Positions 36,657 to 45,458 of a DNA stretch of 64,000 bases are shown here, one piece after another (within the stretch, counting starts at the first letter, position 1; each line of letters starts with the position of its first letter). The stretch comes from PALSA-911 sp963839645. Its GTDB lineage: Bacteria; Pseudomonadota; Alphaproteobacteria; Acetobacterales; Acetobacteraceae. Location of the stretch: assembly GCA_963839645.1 (NCBI GenBank), contig CAWIVZ010000003.1:248001-312000 (forward strand). Reading direction: 5' to 3'. The notes below the pieces were generated by a model that was not told the origin of the DNA, did not search any database, and was given only the letters and a program-made list of their open reading frames with translations. Both the position numbers and the translations under genes were made by a program.

Positions 36657-37091
36657 ATGTCCCATCTCACCCTCGCCCAGGCGCAGGAAATCGTCACCGT
36701 GGCGCTTGCCCATGCGCGATCGCAGAAATTCAGCCCGATGGGCGTGGCGGTGCTCGATGCGCGCGGCGCGCTGAAGGCGTTCGGCGCCGAGGACGGCACC
36801 AGCCTGAAGCGCCCCGAAATCGCCATCGGCAAGGCGCACGCCGCCATTTCCCTCGGCATCGGCTCGCGCTCGCTGGCCAAGGCGGCGGTCGACCGGCCGC
36901 ATTTCATCGCCGCGGTCACCCACGCCGCCGGCGGATCGTTCATTCCCGTGCCCGGCGGCGTGCTGATCCGTGACGCGCATGGTGAGGTCATCGGCGCGGT
37001 CGGCGTCACCGGCGACACCTCCGACAACGACGAGGCAGCCGCCCTGGCCGGCATCGCCGCCACCGGCCTGAAGGCCGATCCCGGCGCCTGA
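36657..37091 (+). CDS. GlcG/HbpS family heme-binding-like protein
   Basis: A 144-residue small protein of the GlcG/HbpS/PduO-C family: LTLAQAQEIVTVALAHARSQ, MGVAVLDARGALKAFGAEDG, KAHAAISLGIGSR and FIPVPGGVLIRD are in the usual order. Members of this family bind heme or cobalamin derivatives and often sit beside glycolate or dicarboxylic-acid genes, with a poorly known role. ACCGGAGGCG lies before the ATG. It is followed after 15 bases by a racemase-family gene, so the two likely form an operon. Confidence 0.85.
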   Translation: MSHLTLAQAQEIVTVALAHARSQKFSPMGVAVLDARGALKAFGAEDGTSLKRPEIAIGKAHAAISLGIGSRSLAKAAVDRPHFIAAVTHAAGGSFIPVPGGVLIRDAHGEVIGAVGVTGDTSDNDEAAALAGIAATGLKADPGA

Positions 37092-37106
37092 GCGAGAAGC
37101 ACGCGC

Positions 37107-37919
37107 ATGAAACTATGGTACCAGAGCATGACGCGGATGAGCGAATGGGGCGCTTATCCGCGGGTGCTCCGCGCCATCCTCGACACGGTGAAGGACCCCG
37201 GCACCGAAATTACCGTCGCCGGGATCACCGATGTCGGCGGCGCCGGCGACCAGTATCGTTACCTGGAATTCCTCGAAACCGCCGAGGTGCTGCGTAACGC
37301 CCATCGCGCCCAGGCGGAAGGCTATGACGCCTTCCTGATCGGCAACATCGCCGATCCCGGCCTGCGGGAGGCGCGCGAGGCGGTGGACATTCCGGTGCTG
37401 GGCCTGTGCGAATCCGCCCTGCACGTCGCCTGCATCATGGGCGCCAGCTTTTCCCTGGTTACGATCAACCAGAAATTCACCCCCCGCATCGTCGAGAATG
37501 TCTGGCGCTACGGGCTGAAGGACCGCATGGCCGGCGTCGCGCGCATGAGCGTCGCCCGGTTGATGGATCTCGGCCAGTGCTTCGACGATGCGGAGTTGCA
37601 GGCCCGCGTGCTCGCCCAGTTCAACGAGGCCGCTTCCCGCACCACGCAGGATGGCGCGGAGGTGGTGATCGCCGCCGGCGGCGTGGTGATGGCGCTGCTC
37701 GCCCATGCCGGCGTGCACCAGACAAACGATGGTGCCCCGATCCTCAACGGCATCACCAACCTGGTGAAGATGTCGGAGATGGCGGTGCGCATGAACCGCA
37801 TCATGGGCGGACGCTTCATCAGCAAGATCGGCACCTACGCCCCGCCGCCGCCCGGCCAGATCGAAGAACTGCGCCGCCACTACGGGCCGGACATCTTTCC
37901 GAACGTGAAGCCGGCCTGA
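37107..37919 (+). CDS. Aspartate/glutamate/hydantoin racemase superfamily protein with a single catalytic Cys
   Basis: A 270-residue Asp/Glu racemase-fold enzyme. The first catalytic cysteine is present as Cys101 in VLGLCESALHVA, but the second half reads VVIAAGGVVMALL, with no cysteine at the matching place. Racemases need both; the single-Cys pattern is found in relatives with other chemistry such as decarboxylases or isomerases (arylmalonate decarboxylase, maleate isomerase). It is therefore not safe to call it a racemase. It lies in a group with a GlcG-like protein and, beyond a pair of hairpins, a dicarboxylate carrier, which suggests a dicarboxylic-acid substrate. Confidence 0.8.
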   Translation: MKLWYQSMTRMSEWGAYPRVLRAILDTVKDPGTEITVAGITDVGGAGDQYRYLEFLETAEVLRNAHRAQAEGYDAFLIGNIADPGLREAREAVDIPVLGLCESALHVACIMGASFSLVTINQKFTPRIVENVWRYGLKDRMAGVARMSVARLMDLGQCFDDAELQARVLAQFNEAASRTTQDGAEVVIAAGGVVMALLAHAGVHQTNDGAPILNGITNLVKMSEMAVRMNRIMGGRFISKIGTYAPPPPGQIEELRRHYGPDIFPNVKPA

Positions 37920-37936
37920 AGGTCTAGTGGTCCGAT

Positions 37937-37962
37937 GCCAACGGGCACTTCAGCCCGTTGGC
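37937..37962 (+). terminator. Hairpin downstream of the racemase-family gene
   Basis: Perfect 10-bp stem GCCAACGGGC / GCCCGTTGGC with a six-base ACTTCA loop, 18 bases after the stop of the racemase-family gene. There is no T-run afterwards (TGAATTGG), so it is either a weak or Rho-assisted terminator or part of a repeat. Confidence 0.6.
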
Positions 37963-37984
37963 TGAATTGGCCCACAAAATCAAG

Positions 37985-38029
37985 CTAGTGCTCTGACGCA
38001 TGCTGAACCATCCCAATGAGTTAAGAGCA

Positions 38030-38033
<4 letters not shown>
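37985..38033. repeat. Long-loop inverted repeat next to dctA
   Basis: Perfect 10-bp inverted repeat CTAGTGCTCT (37985-37994) and AGAGCACTAG (38024-38033), with 29 bases between. It overlaps the dctA stop codon (38030-38032). The 5' copy CTAG also occurs at 37924 next to the preceding hairpin, so the two stems may be parts of one small insertion or a MITE-like remnant. Confidence 0.5.
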
Positions 38034-39352
<1,319 letters not shown>

Positions 39353-39632
39353 GGGCGCGTCACTCCAGAAAGAATCCGGCGCCGCGGAACCGTCGGTCTC
39401 CGGTCAGGGAGCTTGCACGAAAGACCGGAAATCGGGCGGCGCGATGGAAAGATGGTTGCGTATTCGGTGATTTTTGGACGCCCTGGCCAGGAAATATGCC
39501 CGTTTGGCCGCAACGTCAATGAAATCCGGCCTGTACCACCGCGACCGGGGCTTGGCCTGACCGCGATGCCGGCTGCATAGTTTGCCGGCAAAAACAAACC
39601 CGCCGGTGGCGGAAGCAGGGAAAGGATCGGCC

Positions 39633-40499
39633 ATGGCGAACTCCACATCCGGCAAGCTATCCGGCAAGGTTGCCATCGTTACCGGCGCCAGTCGCGGCAT
39701 CGGCCAGGCCATCGCCGAACTGTTCGCATCGGAAGGCGCACGCGTGGTCTGCGCCGCCCGTACGCTGCACGAGGGCGATCACCGGATGCTGGAAGGCTCC
39801 TTGTCGCGCACCGTCGAGACCATCCGCGCGGCGGGCGGCGAGGCAAGCGCGGTCACCGCCGACGTTTCCACCGAGGCCGAGTGCCTGGCGCTGGTGGCCC
39901 AGGCGCGGGCGCTGTACGGCCCGATCGACATCCTCGTGAACAACGCCGCGCTGAACTACTACATCCCCACCGCCGAATACCCGACCAGCCGCTGGGTACG
40001 CGCCTTCGCGGTGAACGTGCACGGGCCGTTCATCCTGTCCAAGGCGGTGCTGGAAGACATGATCCCGCGCCGCAGCGGCGCCATCGTCAATATCAGCTCC
40101 GGCGCCGCCATCGGTCCCGGCCGCGGCCCGTACGAGGACCAGACGGTCCGCGGCGGCGTGCTGTACGGTGCCACCAAGGCCGCGCTCGAACGCTTCACCC
40201 AGGGCCTGGCGCAGGAAGTGTCGCAGTACCAGGGCATTGCCGTCACCGCGCTCTCGCCCTCCCGCGTGGTGCCGACGCCAGGCACCGTGCACTTCAAGCT
40301 GGTGGAGGGAATGGACGACCCGAAGGGCGAGCCGCCTTCCTACATGGCCCGCGCCGTGCTGCTGCTGGCCAGCGAGCCGGCCCCTTCCGTGAACGGCCGC
40401 GTCACCTACAGCCAACAGATACTCAAGGAATACGGGCTGATCGGCCAAGCCTCGGGCCGTGGTGTGGACATCACCGGTTCTGGCTATTCGCAGATCTAG
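39633..40499 (+). CDS. SDR family oxidoreductase
   Basis: A 288-residue classical short-chain dehydrogenase: TGASRGIGQAIAEL for the cofactor, VNNAALNYYIP in place of the NNAG loop, the catalytic Ser in NISSGAAIG and Tyr/Lys in LYGATKAALERF. The start ATG 39633 is preferred over an earlier in-frame ATG at 39582 because of AAAGGA just upstream and because the Rossmann motif then begins at about residue 14. The C-terminal GRVTYSQQILKEYGL is longer than average. Substrate unknown. Confidence 0.85.
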   Translation: MANSTSGKLSGKVAIVTGASRGIGQAIAELFASEGARVVCAARTLHEGDHRMLEGSLSRTVETIRAAGGEASAVTADVSTEAECLALVAQARALYGPIDILVNNAALNYYIPTAEYPTSRWVRAFAVNVHGPFILSKAVLEDMIPRRSGAIVNISSGAAIGPGRGPYEDQTVRGGVLYGATKAALERFTQGLAQEVSQYQGIAVTALSPSRVVPTPGTVHFKLVEGMDDPKGEPPSYMARAVLLLASEPAPSVNGRVTYSQQILKEYGLIGQASGRGVDITGSGYSQI

Positions 40500-40546
40500 G
40501 CGGCCTATCGGCCCGAACCTCAAGGTCGCATGCCGGTCCGATTCGA

Positions 40547-40587
40547 TTGTGCAACGCACAACCGCAAATGGATTGTGCATTGCACAA
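40547..40587. promoter_or_regulatory. Two tandem palindromic operator-like sites TTGTGC-N3-GCACAA
   Basis: TTGTGCAACGCACAA at 40547-40561 and TTGTGCATTGCACAA at 40573-40587 are perfect 6-bp inverted repeats with three-base spacers, 26 bp apart centre to centre. They sit in an 18-bp near-repeat (GATTGTGCAACGCACAAC / GATTGTGCATTGCACAAC). The core TGC-N3-GCA resembles the binding site of the polyhydroxybutyrate regulator PhaR/PhbF, but that is only a match by eye. They lie between the SDR gene and the phosphodiesterase-like gene, about 210-250 bases before the latter. Confidence 0.55.
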
Positions 40588-40793
40588 CGCATATTCGAAG
40601 GGGAAACTCGATTACCGCAAGACACTCGCTCAAATCGGTGCTAAACCGAACCCCTTGTTCCCATGACTTCTGATCTTCTTATTAGGCGCATGGATGTGAC
40701 GGTTCGGAAGGGACGCAATCGGCTCCTGCGCATAAACCGCATTTTGACGAGGCTCTCGTCATCGGCACCTGTCCGGCCGCGGTATTCCTGCCC

Positions 40794-41843
40794 ATGACGG
40801 CCCATGTGTTCAGGGCTCCTTCAACGACGGCGATGTTGCCACCGGTGCCGAACCCCCACAGCGGACTGCATGCGATCGAACGGCGCTTCCTGGTCATGCG
40901 CCGCGCGCCGCCCGACCTGACCGGGGCCCTGCGCTGCGCGTTCGCGCATGTCACCGCACCGGGCGGCACCCCCTATGCGGATCCCGGCCCTGCCGCGCCC
41001 GATCTTCGCATCCAGTTGCTGCTCCAGGCGGGCCTGGCGATCGCCGCGGCGATCGATGCCGAGGCCGCCCGCGCCACCGCGTCGGGTCAGGGGGAACTGG
41101 CCTATCACAACCGGCATCATTTCAGCGAGGCAACCCTGGCGATGGGCTGGCTGTGCGCCATCGCGCTGGCGCGCGGCACGATCTCGCTGCACCAGGCGGT
41201 GCTGGGCGTGGTCGCCATGGTCGGGCACGATTTCGGCCATGACGGATCCTGGAACCAGACCGGGGCGCTGGAGGAGCATGCCGCCGACGCCGTCGCCGCC
41301 ATCGCCGCCGCAGCGGACGTATGTGCCGAGGACCGCCTTGCCCTGCGCGGCATCATCCTCGCGACCGCGCTGCCCGCGGTGCTGCAGAACAAGGCCCTCG
41401 CGGCGGAGCGCGAGCGCGCTGGCCACCGCCAATCCGGGCTGGACGCAGTGCATCTGATGGCCAGCGAGGCCGACGTTCTGACCAGCCTGATGCCCGGCCT
41501 GGGCTGCCGGCTCGGTCACGCCCTGGCGGCGGAGTGGGCTGCCAATCCGGGTTCCCCGCCGCTTGATCCCGCGAGTTTCACCGGCCGTATCGCCTTCCTC
41601 CGGTTGCACGATTATCTCAGCGATGCCTCGATCGAGCTCGGCCTGTTGCGCCTGCATGTCAGCCAGGTGATGGCGTTCCGCCAGCTTGCGGTCCATTGGG
41701 GTCAGGCGGCGCAGGCGGAGGCCGGGGCCGCGATCCTGGACCGCCTGCCGCCGCGTCAGGCGGCACGTGCGTTCGCAGCGGCCATGCTGCAGACCCGCAG
41801 CGGCCGGCAGCCGCCCAGTCCCTCGGTGCTCCGCCTGATTTGA
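40794..41843 (+). CDS. Class I cyclic-nucleotide phosphodiesterase-like HD protein
   Basis: A 349-residue protein with the residues of class I PDEs. YHNRHHF supplies the HNxxH motif (His105, Asn106, His109). GHDFGHDGSWNQ (about 144-155) is an HDxxHxG signature with His145, Asp146, His149. ALEEHAADAVAAI matches the LExHH region, and Asp227 in SEADVLTS is in place for the last metal ligand. This set would hydrolyse a 3',5'-cyclic nucleotide. Such animal-type PDEs are rare in bacteria. No sensory domain or membrane helix is seen. The next gene, 63 bases on, encodes a membrane protein with a cyclic-nucleotide-binding domain. The N-terminal start is uncertain (alternative ATG at 40833). Confidence 0.7.
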   Translation: MTAHVFRAPSTTAMLPPVPNPHSGLHAIERRFLVMRRAPPDLTGALRCAFAHVTAPGGTPYADPGPAAPDLRIQLLLQAGLAIAAAIDAEAARATASGQGELAYHNRHHFSEATLAMGWLCAIALARGTISLHQAVLGVVAMVGHDFGHDGSWNQTGALEEHAADAVAAIAAAADVCAEDRLALRGIILATALPAVLQNKALAAERERAGHRQSGLDAVHLMASEADVLTSLMPGLGCRLGHALAAEWAANPGSPPLDPASFTGRIAFLRLHDYLSDASIELGLLRLHVSQVMAFRQLAVHWGQAAQAEAGAAILDRLPPRQAARAFAAAMLQTRSGRQPPSPSVLRLI

Positions 41844-41906
41844 CTATGGCTGAGGCGCCGGGCAAAGCCCCCGTATGCCGTCATCCAGAGTGAGAGATCT
41901 ACACCG

Positions 41907-42617
41907 ATGAACTGGGACACGCTGGTTTCCAATTTCCAGGGCCTCATTGCGCAGTACATCCTCCATGCCACCTGGGGCGACATTGCCGGCTATGCCGGCG
42001 ACGTCCTGATCGTGGTCTCGTTCTTCAAAACCACCATGATTCCGCTGCGCGCCTTGGGTGCGCTGAGCAACCTGTGCCTGGTCGCCTATGGATACCTGGA
42101 TGCGCTCTATCCCATCATGGTGCTGAACGCCGTACTGTTCCCGCTGAACCTGCTGCGGCTCCAGCAGATGCTCAAGCTGGTCCGCCGCGTGCGCACCGCC
42201 GCCGAGGGCAACCAGACCATGGACTGGCTGCGCCCCTACATGAAGCGGCGTGCCTGCCGCACCGGAGAGGTGCTGTTCCGCAAGGGCGATACCGCGGACT
42301 GCGTGTACTACACCGTGTCCGGCCGGTTCCGGCTGAAGGAGATCGGCCTCGAATTGCCGCCGCGCGCCTTCGTCGGCGAGCTTGGCCTGCTGGCGCCGGA
42401 CGGCAAGCGCACCCAGACGCTGGAATGCATCGAAGGCGGCGAACTGCTCGTCACCAGCTATGACGAGGTGAAGATGCTGTATTTCCAGAACCCGGATTTC
42501 GGCTTTTACTTCATGCAGCTCGCCACCAGCCGCCTGTTCCACAATCTGGAAAGGGCGGAACAGCGCGTCGCCGAACTCAATGCCCGTCTGGCCCGCACCC
42601 GGCCCGCCAAGGCCTGA
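41907..42617 (+). CDS. Membrane protein with three helices and a cyclic-nucleotide-binding domain (Popeye-like)
   Basis: A 236-residue protein. Three hydrophobic helices lie at about 27-45, 51-66 and 68-88, followed by a cyclic-nucleotide-binding jellyroll (120-200): TGEVLFRKGDTADCVYYTVSGR, then the phosphate cassette FVGELGLLAPDGKRTQT, with Glu158 and Arg168 in the places that grip the cyclic phosphate. A final helix pair LYFQNPDFGFYFMQLATSRLFHNLER ends it. This topology (three helices, then CNB with an aromatic NPDF-type helix) is that of Popeye-domain proteins of animals and their bacterial relatives. It follows a phosphodiesterase-like gene and ends two bases before a convergent dehydrogenase gene. 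Confidence 0.8.
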   Translation: MNWDTLVSNFQGLIAQYILHATWGDIAGYAGDVLIVVSFFKTTMIPLRALGALSNLCLVAYGYLDALYPIMVLNAVLFPLNLLRLQQMLKLVRRVRTAAEGNQTMDWLRPYMKRRACRTGEVLFRKGDTADCVYYTVSGRFRLKEIGLELPPRAFVGELGLLAPDGKRTQTLECIEGGELLVTSYDEVKMLYFQNPDFGFYFMQLATSRLFHNLERAEQRVAELNARLARTRPAKA

Positions 42618-42619
42618 TC

Positions 42620-43510
42620 CTATCGTCTGGCGCTGCGCACTTCCGCTCCCGCCCAGCCTTCCAGGGTGCGGATCAGCGAGGTGAAATCGTCCTCGCCGCG
42701 TCCCTCGGTCATGGCGAAACGCCAGAGCTGGCCGACCGTTTCATGTGCCCACATCGGCACGCCCAAATCCTCGGCCTCTTGCAAACCCAGCACCACGTCC
42801 TTGTACATGATCGCCAGCCGGGCCCCGTAGTCGAAGCTGCCGGTCAGCACCGATTGCGGCACCTTCTGCTCCGTCGCGGCGCTGCGCCCGGAGGAGGCGT
42901 TCACCACCCGTACCATCATGTCCGCGTCCAGCCCGCCCTTGGCGCCGAGCACCAGCGCCTCGAACGCCGTGGCCATATTGGCCGCGTTCATCAGATTGTT
43001 CACCAGCTTCATCAGCTGCGCCTGGCCCGGCTTCTCGCCCAGCACGAACACCGTCTTGCCGATCTTTTCCAGCCATGGCCGCACCGCCGCCACCGCGTCC
43101 GCCGGCCCGGCCGTGATCACCGACAGCGTGCCCGCCCGCGCCCCCTTCGGCCCGCCGCTGATCGGGCTGTCCACCACCTGCACGCCCCGCGCGTTCAGCG
43201 TCTCGGCGATCCCCTGCAACGCCCGGCTGCCGATCGTGGACATCTCCACGTAGATCTTCATCGCACCCGTCTCGGCCGCCAGTTCCCCGGCCACCTTGGC
43301 GCTGATCGCCGCCGCCGGCAGGCAGGCGAACACCACCGGCGCCCGGGCGGCCACCGCCACCGGCGATGCATAGGCCTTCGCGCCCCGGTCGATGAACGAA
43401 GCCACCGCCGCCTGGTTGGGGTCGAACACATGCAGCCGCGCGCCGCCATCCACCAGCCGTTCGGCGATCGCCCCGCCCATGTTGCCGAGTCCCAAAAACC
43501 CGAGATCCAT
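42620..43510 (-). CDS. NAD(P)-dependent beta-hydroxyacid dehydrogenase (HIBADH family)
   Basis: A 296-residue enzyme: GFLGLGNMGGAIAERL for the cofactor, VVDSPISGGPKGARAGTLSV for the substrate loop (complete SGG form) and the catalytic Lys in AQLMKLVNNLMNAANM. It belongs with 3-hydroxyisobutyrate dehydrogenase and tartronate semialdehyde reductase. GGAGGACG lies before ATG 43510. The other family member at 8740-9633 has a changed substrate loop, so the two are likely not redundant. It is divergent from an SDR gene. Confidence 0.9.
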   Translation of the reverse strand: MDLGFLGLGNMGGAIAERLVDGGARLHVFDPNQAAVASFIDRGAKAYASPVAVAARAPVVFACLPAAAISAKVAGELAAETGAMKIYVEMSTIGSRALQGIAETLNARGVQVVDSPISGGPKGARAGTLSVITAGPADAVAAVRPWLEKIGKTVFVLGEKPGQAQLMKLVNNLMNAANMATAFEALVLGAKGGLDADMMVRVVNASSGRSAATEQKVPQSVLTGSFDYGARLAIMYKDVVLGLQEAEDLGVPMWAHETVGQLWRFAMTEGRGEDDFTSLIRTLEGWAGAEVRSARR

Positions 43511-43612
43511 ATCGTCCTCCCCGATGCAATTCAGGGCAGCATGGCACAGGGTTGAGCCCGGCGCATTCTTCGGCCAAGTTGGCACCAGTACCCAAAACAG
43601 AGGGGAAACACC

Positions 43613-44527
43613 ATGGCTGGAATGCTTGAGGGTAAAGTTGCCGTCGTCACCGGATCGGGCCGCGGCATTGGCCGCGCGATGGCGCTGGCCATGGCCGCCG
43701 AGGGCGCCAAGGTCGTCGTCAACGACGTCGGCGCCGCGGTAGACGGGCAGGGCTTCGACCAGAGTCCCGCCCAGCAGGTCGTCGCCGAGATCGAGGCCGC
43801 GCACGGCCAGGGCCAGGCCGTCGCCAACACCGACAGCGTCGCCGACTGGGCCGCCGCGCAGAACATCGTGCAGACCGCGATCGACAAGTTCGGCCAGATC
43901 GACATCGTCGTGAACAACGCGGGCATCCTGCGCGACCGCATGTTCCACTACATGTCGCCGGAAGAGTTCGACATGGTGATGAAGGTGCATCTCTACGGCG
44001 CCTTCTACGTCAGCCGCGCCGCCATCCCGCACATGCGCAAGCAGCTTTCCGGCGCCTTCGTGCACATGACCTCCACCTCCGGCCTGATCGGCAGCGTCGG
44101 CCAGGCGAACTACGCCGCCGCCAAGCTCGGCATCGCCGGCCTGTCGCGCTCGATCGCGATGGACATGCAGCGCTACAACGTCCGCTCCAACTGCATCGGT
44201 CCGCACGCCTTCAGCCGCATGATCGAGAGCATCCCCGGGCAGGACGAGGCGGCTCTGCAGGCCCGCGCGGCGAAAACCCGCCCCGACCAGGTGGCCGTGC
44301 TCGCCACGTTCCTGGCGTCCGACGCGGCCAACGGCATGTCCGGCCAGATCGTCGGCGCCCGCGGCAATGAAATCTACCTCTACAACCAGCCCCGCCCGAT
44401 CCGCATCATGCACCGCAGCACCGGCTGGACCCCGGCGACGTTGGCCGAGCATTGGTTCCCCGCCGTGAAGAACAGCTTCACGCCGCTGGAACGCACTCGC
44501 GACGTGTATGCGTGGGAAGCGATCTGA
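43613..44527 (+). CDS. SDR family oxidoreductase, 3-hydroxyacyl-CoA dehydrogenase-like
   Basis: A 304-residue SDR with TGSGRGIGRAMALAM, VVNDVGAA (an Asp that favours NAD), NNAGILRDRMFHYM, the Ser in MTSTSGLIGSVGQ and ANYAAAKLGIAGLSRSIAMD. The GSGRGIGRA...VNDVG type is that of the peroxisomal multifunctional enzyme 2 / HSD17B4 dehydrogenase domain and its bacterial relatives, which oxidise 3-hydroxyacyl-CoA. It is followed by a terminator and a convergent enoyl-CoA hydratase, which fits a fatty-acid-like degradation route. Confidence 0.87.
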   Translation: MAGMLEGKVAVVTGSGRGIGRAMALAMAAEGAKVVVNDVGAAVDGQGFDQSPAQQVVAEIEAAHGQGQAVANTDSVADWAAAQNIVQTAIDKFGQIDIVVNNAGILRDRMFHYMSPEEFDMVMKVHLYGAFYVSRAAIPHMRKQLSGAFVHMTSTSGLIGSVGQANYAAAKLGIAGLSRSIAMDMQRYNVRSNCIGPHAFSRMIESIPGQDEAALQARAAKTRPDQVAVLATFLASDAANGMSGQIVGARGNEIYLYNQPRPIRIMHRSTGWTPATLAEHWFPAVKNSFTPLERTRDVYAWEAI

Positions 44528-44547
44528 TCCAAGCCATGGCCTAAGCC

Positions 44548-44575
44548 ACGAGGCGGTGCACTGGCACCGCCTCGT
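44548..44575. terminator. Bidirectional intrinsic terminator
   Basis: Perfect 12-bp stem ACGAGGCGGTGC / GCACCGCCTCGT with an ACTG loop between the convergent SDR and enoyl-CoA hydratase genes, followed by TTCATTTC on the plus strand. Confidence 0.85.
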
Positions 44576-44595
44576 TTCATTTCAGCCCAACGCCC

Positions 44596-45366
44596 TCAGC
44601 GCCCGATATAGTTCGGCTTGCGCTTCTCCTTGAACGCGGCCTTGCCTTCCTGGTGGTCCGCGCTGTGGTTCAGCTGCGGCTGCACCATGTTCTCCACCTC
44701 CAGATAATCCTCCAGGCTGCCGTTCGCCATGTGGAACAGCTTCTTCGCCAGCCCCAGCATGAAGGTGGGGCCGGAGGCATAATCCTCGGCCAGGGCCCGC
44801 GCCCTCGCCATCAGCTCATCCCCGGGCACGACGAAATTCACCAGCCCCAGGCTCAGCGCTTCCGGCGCCTCCACGATCCGGGCCGAATAAACCAGCTCCT
44901 TTGCCCGGTTCATGCCCAGCCGCTGGTTCAGAAACCAGATCGCCCCGCCATCCGGCGCCAGCGCGATGCGGCGGAAGATCTGCGAGAACTTCGCATCCTC
45001 CGCCGCCACCGTGATGTCGCAGGCCAGCGCCAGCGACCAGCCGATCCCCACCGCATGCCCGCGCACCGCGGCGATGGTCGGCTTCTCGATCGCGTGCAGG
45101 TGGCGGATCACCGCGTGGCTGCCGCGCTGCAGCCGGAACCGCCCGGCCTTGATGTCGGCATCGCCCATCCGGTCCACATCCGCCCCGGCGCAGAACGCCC
45201 GGCCCTCGCCGGTCACGATCACCGCGCGGATGTCGTCGTTGAAGCGGATCTCGTGAAAATAATCCCGCATCTTCTCGCGCATTTCCCAGGTCAGCGCGTT
45301 CATCTTCTCCGGCCGGTTCAGCGCCACGGTCGCCACCGCGCCTTCAACGCTCATTGTCACGGGCAT
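44596..45366 (-). CDS. Enoyl-CoA hydratase/isomerase family protein
   Basis: A 256-residue crotonase-fold enzyme: NRPEKMNALTWEM, the oxyanion loop GRAFCAGADVDRM, then GHAVGIGWSLALACDI. At the usual second catalytic position APDGGAIWFLNQRLG has Asp-Gly-Gly, which in other members indicates hydratase or related activity. The C-terminal block AAFKEKRKPNYIGR is like that of the first gene of the window (AMKAFVEKRKPVFVGR), but the two are different proteins. GAGGAAGCG precedes ATG 45366. It is divergent from a CoA-transferase gene. Confidence 0.9.
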   Translation of the reverse strand: MPVTMSVEGAVATVALNRPEKMNALTWEMREKMRDYFHEIRFNDDIRAVIVTGEGRAFCAGADVDRMGDADIKAGRFRLQRGSHAVIRHLHAIEKPTIAAVRGHAVGIGWSLALACDITVAAEDAKFSQIFRRIALAPDGGAIWFLNQRLGMNRAKELVYSARIVEAPEALSLGLVNFVVPGDELMARARALAEDYASGPTFMLGLAKKLFHMANGSLEDYLEVENMVQPQLNHSADHQEGKAAFKEKRKPNYIGR

Positions 45367-45458
45367 CACGCTTCCTCTCCGTTGGTTGGCACCATCCAAG
45401 CGTGTTGACGCTCTCCGGACAAGCCGGCACCGTCGGGGAAACCCAGGAGGAAACCAAC

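Noticed and set aside
37107..37919. Naming the gene as an aspartate racemase
   Set aside because: The second catalytic cysteine is absent, so the specific name is not supported.
40500..40793. A small gene between the SDR and the phosphodiesterase-like gene
   Set aside because: Open frames here are extensions of other frames, have no ribosome site, and run through the palindromic sites.
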